A DNA stretch of 64,000 nt, from positions 310,001-374,000 of the forward strand of contig NZ_AP018248.1 of NCBI RefSeq assembly GCF_002368295.1, given 5' to 3'. Shown here in pieces: positions 16,717-24,298 of the stretch. This DNA comes from Tolypothrix tenuis PCC 7101. Lineage in GTDB: Bacteria; Cyanobacteriota; Cyanobacteriia; Cyanobacteriales; Nostocaceae. Position 1 is the first letter of the stretch; each line of letters opens with the position of its first letter. The notes below the pieces were generated by a model. It saw nothing but the letters and a program-made list of their open reading frames with translations, was not told where the DNA came from and searched no databases. A program made the translations under genes and the position numbers.

Positions 16717-17778
16717 ATGACTGATGTACAAAATTCCCAAACCGATTTTCCTCGGACTCACAGCAAGGGAAAATCATTACCACCCAAGCTAATTATCAAG
16801 CTGGGTAAGTTTGTTTGGTCAACAATGTGGCATACGATGATGTCAAAGATTGCTCCTCGAAGTAAATCGGGGGAGTATATTCGTCCTAACAGTCAGTTTA
16901 GAAATTTTATTAGCACAGATAAAGATAGCCGCTACCCAGCAGCAGCAGGACGTTATCATCTTTATGTGGGAATGAGTTGTCCTTGGGCGCATCGTACCCT
17001 AATTGTGCGCGCACTCAAAGGACTTGAAGATATTATCTCTGTCACTGTTGTTTATCCTTCCCCCATAGCAGGCGGTTGGGTGTTTAATGAAGAGGAAGAA
17101 GGTTGCGCTAGCTTGGCTCAATTTTATGCAGCTGCTCAACCTGGCTACAGTGGACGCGCTACAGTTCCAGTATTATGGGATAAACAAACTAAGACTATCG
17201 TTAATAACGAGAGTGCAGAAATTATTGTGATGCTGAACTCAGAATTGAACGAGTTCGCTAAGAATCCAACTATGGATTTGTATCCAGAAAATCTGAAAGA
17301 GAAAATTGATTGGTGGAATGAGAAGATTTATCAAAGTGTAAATAACGGTGTATATCGCTGTGGTTTTGCTCAAACTCAAGCAGCTTATAATCAAGCCTGT
17401 GATGAATTATTTACAACTTTGGATGAGATTGAAGCAGCGTTACAAACAAGTCGTTACCTCTGCGGAAACCAAGTTACGCTGGCTGATGTGCGCTTGTTCA
17501 CTACTTTATTCCGCTTTGATGTTGCTTACTATGGGTTGTTCAAGTGTAACCGCCACAGAATTCAAGATTATCCCAATTTAGGAACTTACTTAAGCGATAT
17601 ATATCAGCTTCCGGGCGTGGCTGATACCTGCAATTTGGAAAGTGTGAAGCAAGACTATTATGGCAATCTCTTTCCGCTAAATCCCGGTGGAATTATTCCT
17701 TCTGGGCCGGATATGGCATATCTACTGAAAGCACATAATCGCGATAAAATTGGCAACGGTGCCAATTTACCAGTCTGA
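16717..17778 (+). CDS. Glutathionyl-hydroquinone reductase (Xi-class GST, YqjG/ECM4 family)
   Basis: 353 residues, typical length for the family. The N-terminal thioredoxin-like domain carries the signature GMSCPWAHRT with catalytic C88, which reduces glutathionyl-hydroquinones in known members. The all-alpha GST C-terminal domain contains RYLCGNQVTLADVRLFTTLF. The tail GGIIPSGPDM is also characteristic. Soluble detoxification enzyme. The start at 16717 is the first ATG and gives a normal N-terminal extension. Convergent with the HdeD gene, with two HIP1 sites between. Confidence 0.92.
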   Translation: MTDVQNSQTDFPRTHSKGKSLPPKLIIKLGKFVWSTMWHTMMSKIAPRSKSGEYIRPNSQFRNFISTDKDSRYPAAAGRYHLYVGMSCPWAHRTLIVRALKGLEDIISVTVVYPSPIAGGWVFNEEEEGCASLAQFYAAAQPGYSGRATVPVLWDKQTKTIVNNESAEIIVMLNSELNEFAKNPTMDLYPENLKEKIDWWNEKIYQSVNNGVYRCGFAQTQAAYNQACDELFTTLDEIEAALQTSRYLCGNQVTLADVRLFTTLFRFDVAYYGLFKCNRHRIQDYPNLGTYLSDIYQLPGVADTCNLESVKQDYYGNLFPLNPGGIIPSGPDMAYLLKAHNRDKIGNGANLPV

Positions 17779-17903
17779 AAAATCAAAAGCGATCGCATTC
17801 ACTTCAATTAATATCATGCAAATAGTGCGATCGCTTAATTTGGGTGGTTTGGTGGGTGAGTTTGGAATACCGTGCAATGCTCACCCTAGAAGATATCACA
17901 GGC

Positions 17904-18473
17904 TTAAGCGGCTCCTGCAGCTTGGTCAGGATTATTTAAATTAGAACGATTCCAAGACAGCATCAGCCGGGAAACGCCAGAGAATAGAATGCTAACACCT
18001 AGCAGTGTACCAATTACCCAAGGTGCATCAAATGGCCATTGGAACCAAATCATTGCACCTAATACTAATGTGATAATGCCGTCACCTAAAACCCATGTCC
18101 AATTTTGTTGAGGACGCAGTTTAAATGCCAGAATTAACTCGAAAACACCTTCGGTTAACAAGAAGCTACCCAGCAATAGAGTCAATGTGAAAATACCCGT
18201 AGAAGGGTAAATCAATAGCATGATACCTGTTGCAATGTAGAGTACGCCTAACAGCAGTTTCCACAGAAAGCCACCTGACTGGCGGGTGTTATATGCATAA
18301 AACAGTTTGGCAAATCCAGCAGAAGCCAGAATCACCGCTACCCAGGTTTCTGCAAAAATTGTGGATACAGTAGGTACTGCGATCGCAATCACTCCTAAAA
18401 CAATCAAGAGAATGCCGGTTAATAGCGACTTATTATCACTCTTGTTGATATCACTAGAAACATTAGCTGTCAT
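17904..18473 (-). CDS. HdeD family membrane protein (DUF308)
   Basis: 189 residues with about six short hydrophobic helices containing the family pattern: LLTGILLIVLGVIAIAVPT, LLLGVLYIATGIMLLIYP, LLLGSFLLTEGVFELILAF and VLGDGIITLVLGAMIWFQWP. The repeated three-helix DUF308 units are visible. E. coli HdeD is linked to acid resistance; the cyanobacterial role is unknown. Single gene, divergent from a large spacer. Confidence 0.9.
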   Translation of the reverse strand: MTANVSSDINKSDNKSLLTGILLIVLGVIAIAVPTVSTIFAETWVAVILASAGFAKLFYAYNTRQSGGFLWKLLLGVLYIATGIMLLIYPSTGIFTLTLLLGSFLLTEGVFELILAFKLRPQQNWTWVLGDGIITLVLGAMIWFQWPFDAPWVIGTLLGVSILFSGVSRLMLSWNRSNLNNPDQAAGAA

Positions 18474-18917
18474 ACAAATTTTCCCTAATACCTTTATTCA
18501 ACTCTGAATTTAGGCTAAGGAATTTTTGCCTACCAAGGCATCACCCTAAGGTAGACTCGTAAGTATTAATTTCAATGCATGACATCTCATATTTAGCCTT
18601 AGTCGGCAACTATAAAGTTAAATAATCTCTCGAAAGAATTATAACTATAATAGTTACTGCTGAATTTTATGTCTATCAGTAGATGACATATAGCATATTT
18701 CAGGTAACTGATGTACTCAGTTATGTTACTCACTCAGGTAAGGCGTTTCAGTTAGCTTATGAAGGCTAAGAATATACTCAAACTCATCAGAGATTACAAT
18801 TTAAATATTTATTTATAAAATCAATTTTTAAATTTGTTTTATTTAGAAAATAGAAAAAATTGTTTGGTGCGATCGCACTATATAAATTTGACAATAAATA
18901 TTTTTATCTAGGGAAGT

Positions 18918-19033
18918 ATCAAGATTTCATCTAAATTTCATCTTGATGTGTATTGAAAAACAGCGTGTTAAGCTCAGAATTGAATCGAAATAGATTTTTT
19001 TATCCCACTGTTTGTGCAGTGGGAGTTTTTTTA
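18918..19033 (+). ncRNA. Candidate small RNA with terminator
   Basis: A hairpin (ATCAAGAT and ATCTTGAT arms, about 18928-18957) is followed after ~45 nt by a strong rho-independent terminator. No ORF feeds this terminator on the + strand, since the nearest upstream gene is on the other strand. A TTGACA occurs at 18888-18893, but no good -10 sits 16-18 bp after it. The 5' end is therefore a guess. Confidence 0.3.
19004..19031 (+). terminator. Orphan rho-independent terminator
   Basis: CCCACTG (19004-19010), loop TTTGTG, CAGTGGG (19017-19023), then AGTTTTTTT. Strong stem and U-tract with no annotated gene upstream on this strand. Confidence 0.8.
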
Positions 19034-19137
19034 TCAAGATTTAAATCAATAGTTGATAAGTAGTAATTAGGGATTTGTTAACACTAGAGTAAACATTCAC
19101 TACACAATAATTTCACTGACTTTAGCAGGACTTATAT

Positions 19138-19162
19138 CCCCGACTTTTTCAAAAAGTCGGGG
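19138..19162. repeat. Perfect 12-bp hairpin repeat
   Basis: CCCCGACTTTTT (19138-19149), one base, then its exact complement (19151-19162). It has the look of a dispersed hairpin repeat rather than a terminator for any known gene. Confidence 0.75.
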
Positions 19163-19387
19163 TTCTGGGCAGCAATGTTTACTTAAGTAAGTGCATTCAT
19201 TCCTACCCATACTAGTTTTATTTTATGAATAGCAAAACTGCTGTTTGGATTTAGCTAATCAATTTTAAAGAATAATTTTATAACTTTTGAGAGGCCAAAT
19301 ATATCCCATTGGTTGATGAAAAACAGACTAAAAACTGCCGGAATGGTAATATCACATCCGAAAATGAACAATTTCTCTAAAAAAACT

Positions 19388-19831
19388 ATGCAAACTCAAG
19401 TACAACCACCCAAATATGTTGAGCCTCCTTATACAACCGATAAAACAATAATTGACAGTTCAGCAGCAGAAACTTTGTCAACACTAGCTAGCGAGGCTCA
19501 ATCTGAGAAACAAGGTACAGAAATAGGTAGAAAAACTGCAGAATTTTTGGAAACATTGCCGAAAAATGTGGCTAATTTCGTCAATGAATACAATTTTCTT
19601 GTCATTAGCTTCGTTGTGCTTGTGGCAACGGTAATTGCCCTTAGAATGTTAGTGGCAATTACAGATGCCATCGATGATATTCCATTCCTGGCTTCATTTT
19701 TTCAGTTGATTGGCTTTAGCTACGTCATCTGGTTTGTCTCCCGCTATTTCTTAAAAGCTTCAACTCGCCAAGAGTTAGCAGGAGAAGTTGATTCAGCTAA
19801 AGAACAGATTACAGATAGCAATGCTTCTTAA
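19388..19831 (+). CDS. CAAD-domain membrane protein (CURT1-like)
   Basis: 147 residues from ATG 19388; the frame extends to ATG 19316, but MQTQVQPPKYVEPP is the usual family beginning. A polar N-terminus leads to TAEFLETLPKNVANFVNEY, two membrane helices (about 70-90 and 104-121) with an ITDAIDDIPFLA turn, and an amphipathic tail (RQELAGEVDSAKEQI). This is the CAAD module, found alone or appended to aminoacyl-tRNA synthetases in cyanobacteria. It is related to plant CURT1 proteins that bend thylakoid membranes. Likely thylakoid membrane protein. Confidence 0.85.
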   Translation: MQTQVQPPKYVEPPYTTDKTIIDSSAAETLSTLASEAQSEKQGTEIGRKTAEFLETLPKNVANFVNEYNFLVISFVVLVATVIALRMLVAITDAIDDIPFLASFFQLIGFSYVIWFVSRYFLKASTRQELAGEVDSAKEQITDSNAS

Positions 19832-19943
19832 TGGCATCACAGGCTGAATACACTGAATTTTAATTGCGATCGCTCTTTTAATCTACACATAGAAAGTTTG
19901 GCGTTGCTGAATCCCACTTACGGAGAGACAGCAACGCCAACGT

Positions 19944-20537
19944 TTAAAACCAATACTTAGGATATGTTCGCTCATGTGCCAAATTATTGAATACTACGGC
20001 ACAAAGTACCAAAATTATCGAACCTTCTAAGGCAGGAGTTAAGAGAAATTGCCAGGATGCTTTTGTCATCATTACAACTAATGCAACAGCACCAGAAGGA
20101 GGATGTAAGGTTGCAGTAAGTTGCATCATCCCAATAGCTGTAGCCACAGCCATTCCCATAGCCCAAGGTTCTGAACCGAAAAGATGCAGAATAGTCAGGC
20201 TAACTAATGCTGCTACAAAATTACCACCAATTACATTTCGGGGTTGAGCTAAAGGACTGTCAGGTATACCAAAGATTAATACACTTGTCGCACCAAAGGG
20301 AGCCATCAACAAAGGAGAATTCATTTTTATAGACAGGTAAGCGGTTGCTGCTATGCCAATAAAACTGCCGCACCAACTCCAAAAGATGTGTTTGTGGTGA
20401 GGTCTATCTAAAGCAGATGAACGTCTAGTTCCACGTATTTTAAAGCAGTAACTTTTCCATTTATCTTGAACATATTCATAATTAAATCTGCTTAAATATG
20501 TCGAAGAAAGCCGCCCTTTGGGTAAATAACCTTTCAT
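19944..20537 (-). CDS. HPP family integral membrane protein
   Basis: 197 residues. After a basic ~50-residue N-terminus there are four to five hydrophobic helices with the family signatures LLMAPFGATSVLIFGIP, SPLAQPRNVIGG and ATLHPPSGAVAL, the His-Pro-Pro that names the family. HPP proteins from cyanobacteria and chloroplasts have been reported to move nitrite across membranes; whether this one does is inference. Convergent with the CAAD gene, single. Confidence 0.9.
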   Translation of the reverse strand: MKGYLPKGRLSSTYLSRFNYEYVQDKWKSYCFKIRGTRRSSALDRPHHKHIFWSWCGSFIGIAATAYLSIKMNSPLLMAPFGATSVLIFGIPDSPLAQPRNVIGGNFVAALVSLTILHLFGSEPWAMGMAVATAIGMMQLTATLHPPSGAVALVVMMTKASWQFLLTPALEGSIILVLCAVVFNNLAHERTYPKYWF

Positions 20538-21016
20538 AAATCTCTACAGCAACTACAACTAACAGTCTCAAAACAAAAAAATTCCCTGTATTTATTGCTT
20601 TAGCTAATTCTGCTCAGTAACTTAGCTAAAAAAATACCTAAACTCTGTCAAGAGGTGGAATTTTAAATTAGAGTTATCAGCTAAAATTCCCATCTGATAA
20701 ACAGAAATTTTTGCTCTAAATCAGCATTCTTAGCAGTAATAAATTTAAATTCATTGATTAAAAAAATTTAATTGAGCGCGAATGTCATGAAACCTTGACA
20801 TATAAGATCCAAAATATACTTTCAACCTGAGTAAGGAAATAGATGAATTATATAAATAAGTAATATTGCTTATAATATTTACTTATATTGATATGGGGCA
20901 TAGGGCATGGGGCATGGGGCATTGGAAACTTATTCCTCCTGCTTCCTCTGCTGTCTTCACCTACTCTTTTTCAAAGCAATTCGCGCTTACCTACTATTTC
21001 TCAAAGGAACTCGCGC
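20538..21016. other. Spacer with GGGCAT heptamer repeats and an imperfect duplication
   Basis: The region is AT-rich up to about 20880, then STRR heptamers of GGGGCAT type (about 20893-20922). An imperfect direct repeat follows (CTACTCTTTTTCAAAGCAAT, then CTACTATTTCTCAAAGGAAC, about 20961-21010), reaching the exporter stop codon. No gene seen. Confidence 0.6.
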
Positions 21017-22603
21017 TCAATGTACTGGTGCTTTTGCTCCAGCGCCACCTTTGCCTAAAAAGAGTAATAAAGGTAATGAGCAGAGAAACGCTACTCCTAC
21101 AACTCGAAAGATATCTGCAAAAGACAAAACCGCCGCTTGAATATCTACTGTTTGGCTCAGTAAAGCCAATGCTTGTTGATGGGCTGTTGTTGCATCCATA
21201 CCTTGGTTTTGCATTGCTGCGGTAAGCAAGTCAAGGCGTTGATTGGTTTCTGGACTGTAAGGGCTAAGGTGAGATAAAAGCATAGCGCGATGAAACGCTT
21301 CTCTCTTATCTAGCAGGGTGGTGAGTATAGCAATGCCGATGCTACCACCAAGCTGCCGGGTGAGGTTGTAAAAGCCAGAACCAGAGGAAATATCTTTTTT
21401 GGGAAGTGAGCCTAAAGTTGCCAAACTTAACGGTAGAAACATCAAGACTGTAAAGGCTCCACGCCATACCAAGGGCCAAAATAAATCATCGGCTCCGGTT
21501 TGGGAAGTGAGTTTTGATAAATCAAACATCACCATAGCTGTACCCACACCACCGATCGCAATTAAAATTCTGGCATCGACTTTGGTAGATAATTTACCTA
21601 ACATCACCATGACAATTGCTGATGCTAACGCCCCAGGTGCTAGTAAAAGTCCCGTTTGGGTAGCAGTAAAATGCAGGATACTTTGGGCAAAAATTGGTAC
21701 AGCAAATAATGCGCCATACAATCCCATCCCCACAATTGCAGATAAAAAACTCCCCGCAGCTAAGGAACGGTGATGCAGCACTCTTAAATCCACAGCCGGA
21801 TGAGGCGTTTTCAGTTCTCGCCAAATAAACAGCACTAAGCCTAAAATACTGGCAATCGCTAAGGTGGTAATAAAACCGGAAGAAAACCAATCCTCTTGTT
21901 CCCCTTCTTCTAAAAAGGTTTGCATACAACCAATAGCAACCACCAATAACCCGATCCCCAACCAATCGACGGCTTGGTTTTTTGCTTCACTTTTACCTTT
22001 ATCCTGCGGTAAAAACATTGAAGACATCACTACTGCCAAGATCCCAAAGGGAATATTAATAAAGAAAATCCAGCGCCAACCCAAAGCATCGGTGAGGTAG
22101 CCTCCCAAAGTCGGGCCAATTGCTGGGCCAGAAATCACTCCCACTCCAAACACTGCTTGCGCTAAACCTTGTTCGGCGGGAGGAAAGGTTTCAAATAAAA
22201 TAGCTTGAGCTTTCGCTAACAATCCCCCACCAAATAATCCTTGAGCGATGCGGGAGACAATTAGCATGGGCAAATTTACTGATAGCCCACAAATAACTGA
22301 GGCGATAGTAAAGCCAATTAGCGAAAATATAAAGTAATTTTTTTTACCAAAATAATCACCCAACCAAGCAGATAAGGGAATTAAAACAACATTGGCGATC
22401 GCATATCCGGTGACTACCCAGCCAATTTCGCTCACTGTAGCCCCTAAACTGGCTTGCATGGAAGTCAGGGCCACGTTAACAATGCTAGTGTCAATCACCT
22501 CTAGAATCGCACCCAGAGACGCAGAAAAAGCGATCGCCCATTTCAAAGGCCCTTGAACATAACCAGCTTGGTTAAAATTAGAACTTTTAATATTAGTAGC
22601 CAT
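21017..22603 (-). CDS. DHA2-family MFS drug exporter (EmrB/QacA type)
   Basis: 528 residues with 14 predicted membrane helices. Diagnostic segments are LEVIDTSIVNVAL in helix 1 (DHA2 motif), WVVTGYAIANVVLIPLSAWL, GDYFGKKNYF (loop 2-3 motif A) and GPAIGPTLGGYLTD (antiporter motif C), followed by WRWIFFINIPFG. Such proteins expel hydrophobic compounds using the proton gradient. It is divergent from a TetR regulator with a shared 141-bp promoter region carrying a palindrome, the classical arrangement for drug-inducible export. Confidence 0.95.
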   Translation of the reverse strand: MATNIKSSNFNQAGYVQGPLKWAIAFSASLGAILEVIDTSIVNVALTSMQASLGATVSEIGWVVTGYAIANVVLIPLSAWLGDYFGKKNYFIFSLIGFTIASVICGLSVNLPMLIVSRIAQGLFGGGLLAKAQAILFETFPPAEQGLAQAVFGVGVISGPAIGPTLGGYLTDALGWRWIFFINIPFGILAVVMSSMFLPQDKGKSEAKNQAVDWLGIGLLVVAIGCMQTFLEEGEQEDWFSSGFITTLAIASILGLVLFIWRELKTPHPAVDLRVLHHRSLAAGSFLSAIVGMGLYGALFAVPIFAQSILHFTATQTGLLLAPGALASAIVMVMLGKLSTKVDARILIAIGGVGTAMVMFDLSKLTSQTGADDLFWPLVWRGAFTVLMFLPLSLATLGSLPKKDISSGSGFYNLTRQLGGSIGIAILTTLLDKREAFHRAMLLSHLSPYSPETNQRLDLLTAAMQNQGMDATTAHQQALALLSQTVDIQAAVLSFADIFRVVGVAFLCSLPLLLFLGKGGAGAKAPVH

Positions 22604-22669
22604 ATTGGGGACTGGGGATTAGGGATTGGGGACTGGGTAATAGGAACACCAAACCCCTAACACAATCAT

Positions 22670-22688
22670 ATACGCTACGGTAGCGTAT
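22670..22688. promoter_or_regulatory. Palindromic TetR operator
   Basis: ATACGCTAC-G-GTAGCGTAT is a 19-bp perfect palindrome between the divergent exporter and TetR genes, 67 bp from the first and 57 bp from the second. Size and place fit a TetR dimer site controlling both promoters. Confidence 0.8.
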
Positions 22689-22744
22689 CGTATAGTCTTG
22701 CTCAAGACGGCGGAAAGTAAAGAAATTTACTGAAAATTGCCAAG

Positions 22745-23368
22745 ATGGTCGGGTTTAGTCAAGATGTTGGTATGAGTAAGCGAATTAATAGCCCATCTGG
22801 ACGACCACGCAGTATTCAAGCTAATCAAGCGATTCTGCAGGCAACTCTTGACCTACTGGCGGAAGTAGGGTATCAAAGCATGAGCATAGAAGCGATCGCA
22901 TCTCGTGCTGGAGTTGGTAAGACAACTATCTATCGACGTTATACTTCTAAAGAAGAACTAGTTGCAGATGCGATCGAAAGCTTAAGAGCAGATGTAGCGA
23001 TCCCAGATACAGGTACCTTCTGGGGAGATATGGATATCCTGATTGATAATGCCGCGAAAAAAATCTTGAGTCCTCTAGGTCGTCAGACACTCGCTTTAAT
23101 TATCAGTACAGCCTCAAGCAATCCGCAATTTGCCCAAGTCTACTGGACAAAATATATAATGCCGCGTCGCGAGGCTTTTGCCCAAATTCTGCAAAGAGCC
23201 AAATCTAGAGGCGAAATCCAGCCAGATGCAGATGTAGATCTCATCACCGACCTCGTCAGTGGGTCACTCTATTATGCACTGATATTTAAACCCACAGCAG
23301 AGCCAGTAGACACCTATATGCATCGCACTATAACTCTGTTGCTTCGAGGGATTGGGCATGGGGCATAG
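22745..23368 (+). CDS. TetR/AcrR family transcriptional regulator
   Basis: 207 residues. The N-terminal helix-turn-helix reads QANQAILQATLDLLAEVGYQ, then SIEAIASRAGVGKTTIYRRY, a textbook TetR motif. The C-terminal ligand domain is all-helical. ATG 22745 is the first start; ATG 22772 (MSKRINSPSGRPR) is an alternative. The last residues GIGHGA and the stop codon are supplied by an STRR cluster (GGGCATG-GGGCATA) that runs into the gene. It probably represses the divergent exporter through the 22670-22688 palindrome. Confidence 0.93.
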   Translation: MVGFSQDVGMSKRINSPSGRPRSIQANQAILQATLDLLAEVGYQSMSIEAIASRAGVGKTTIYRRYTSKEELVADAIESLRADVAIPDTGTFWGDMDILIDNAAKKILSPLGRQTLALIISTASSNPQFAQVYWTKYIMPRREAFAQILQRAKSRGEIQPDADVDLITDLVSGSLYYALIFKPTAEPVDTYMHRTITLLLRGIGHGA

Positions 23369-23545
23369 GGCATTGGGCATTGGGCATTGGGTAATTGGTA
23401 ATTGGTAATTGGTAATTGGTAATTGGTAATTGGTAATTGGTAATTGGTAATTGGTAATTTATTCTCCCCCTGCTCCCTGCTCCCTGCCCCCTGCGTCCTC
23501 ATCTCCCTCTCCCCAGTCCCCAGTCCCCGATCCCCACTCCCCAAT
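23355..23545. repeat. Long STRR block
   Basis: GGGCATG/GGGCATT heptamers are followed by about ten consecutive GGTAATT units (about 23391-23459), then CTCCCTG- and CCCCAGT-type units on the opposite polarity. It begins inside the TetR gene's last codons. Confidence 0.9.
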
Positions 23546-23654
23546 ACCAATGCTCAATCGTGAAATTTACGGAGTTTACAACTTGTTGTCAAAATAGCTG
23601 TCAACTGGAAGTCAGAGGTGGGATGATAAATAAACTAGATCACCAGGAAATGAA

Positions 23655-24011
23655 TCATGATTTTTCCTCTGTATCTTCTGGTCGCAGGATAGCATCACAA
23701 TATTGGATGAGAGTTGTCAAGCGATCGCTAATGGTTTGCCGCCTGGCTTGTGCAGTTGATACCTGCCTTGCTCCTTGGAAAAACATTATGTCAATTTCCA
23801 ATAGGCGCAACTGCTTGCCAATCTCTGTCCGATAAGACTGTTCTCGCGAATTCAGTTCAGGTAAAGGTAGAATCTGCTGCCCAAACAATTGATTTAAGGA
23901 GGCTAAACGCTGCCGCAGTTCGCTTGCATCTAGTGTGGTCTTATTGGCATCGGAGCGGAATTGCTCTAACAAATTTGCCAAGTCCTGATATTTCTCTTGA
24001 TTTAGAGACAT
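23655..24011 (-). CDS. patD: PatD-like heterocyst frequency control protein
   Basis: 118 residues, soluble and helical: MSLNQEKYQDLANLLEQFR, then LRQRLASLNQLFGQQILPLP, RTEIGKQLRLLEIDIMFFQ and ARRQTISDRLTTLIQYCDAI. Length and the central LRLLEID-MFFQGAR block match what I remember of PatD, which in Anabaena acts with FtsZ to limit heterocyst number. The assignment is from memory of the family, not from a search. It ends beside an STRR region and is divergent from rel across ~290 bp. Confidence 0.7.
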   Translation of the reverse strand: MSLNQEKYQDLANLLEQFRSDANKTTLDASELRQRLASLNQLFGQQILPLPELNSREQSYRTEIGKQLRLLEIDIMFFQGARQVSTAQARRQTISDRLTTLIQYCDAILRPEDTEEKS

Positions 24012-24086
24012 CCAGTGGTAGTTAAGATAGTATTAATGTCAAGTAATTTTTCTACAATAATCTTTCTTCAGCTCTTTTTAGAACAA

Positions 24087-24113
24087 GAAGCCTCAAGTCA
24101 CGCTTTGAGGCTT
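24087..24113. terminator. Hairpin between patD-like and rel genes
   Basis: GAAGCCTCAA (24087-24096) pairs with TTGAGGCTTC (24104-24113), a 10-bp stem with a 7-nt loop. It lacks a T-run and sits between divergent genes, so it may not be a terminator; a binding site or 5' UTR structure is equally possible. Confidence 0.4.
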
Positions 24114-24298
24114 CATTTGCCAGAAATATATAGGAATTATGTAACTTAAAGCTCGCACTTGATGGTTACCATAAAAAATTAGTAATCATCTTCTCAAGTT
24201 TTTTCTACCGGCCTTTGGCATTAGCATTTTCCGGCGGCGATGCTGTTAGTTTGCTCCTCTCTAACCCCTATCCACAGATCACCTTTAGTTCTCTTTGT

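Larger units (their letters stand above)
18474..19387. other. Large AT-rich spacer with candidate small RNA and terminator
   Basis: About 0.9 kb before the CAAD gene (the frame is open from TTG 19313 or ATG 19316). It holds a candidate sRNA (18918-19033) ending in a strong orphan terminator and a dispersed hairpin repeat at 19138-19162. Nothing else was recognised. Confidence 0.55.

Noticed and set aside
20866..21225. Plus-strand ORF of 119 codons
   Set aside because: It is made of GGGCAT heptamers and then the antisense of the MFS exporter's 3' end.
24012..24298. NtcA-type site (GTA-N8-TAC) for the PatD-like gene
   Set aside because: No match with correct spacing was found on either strand.
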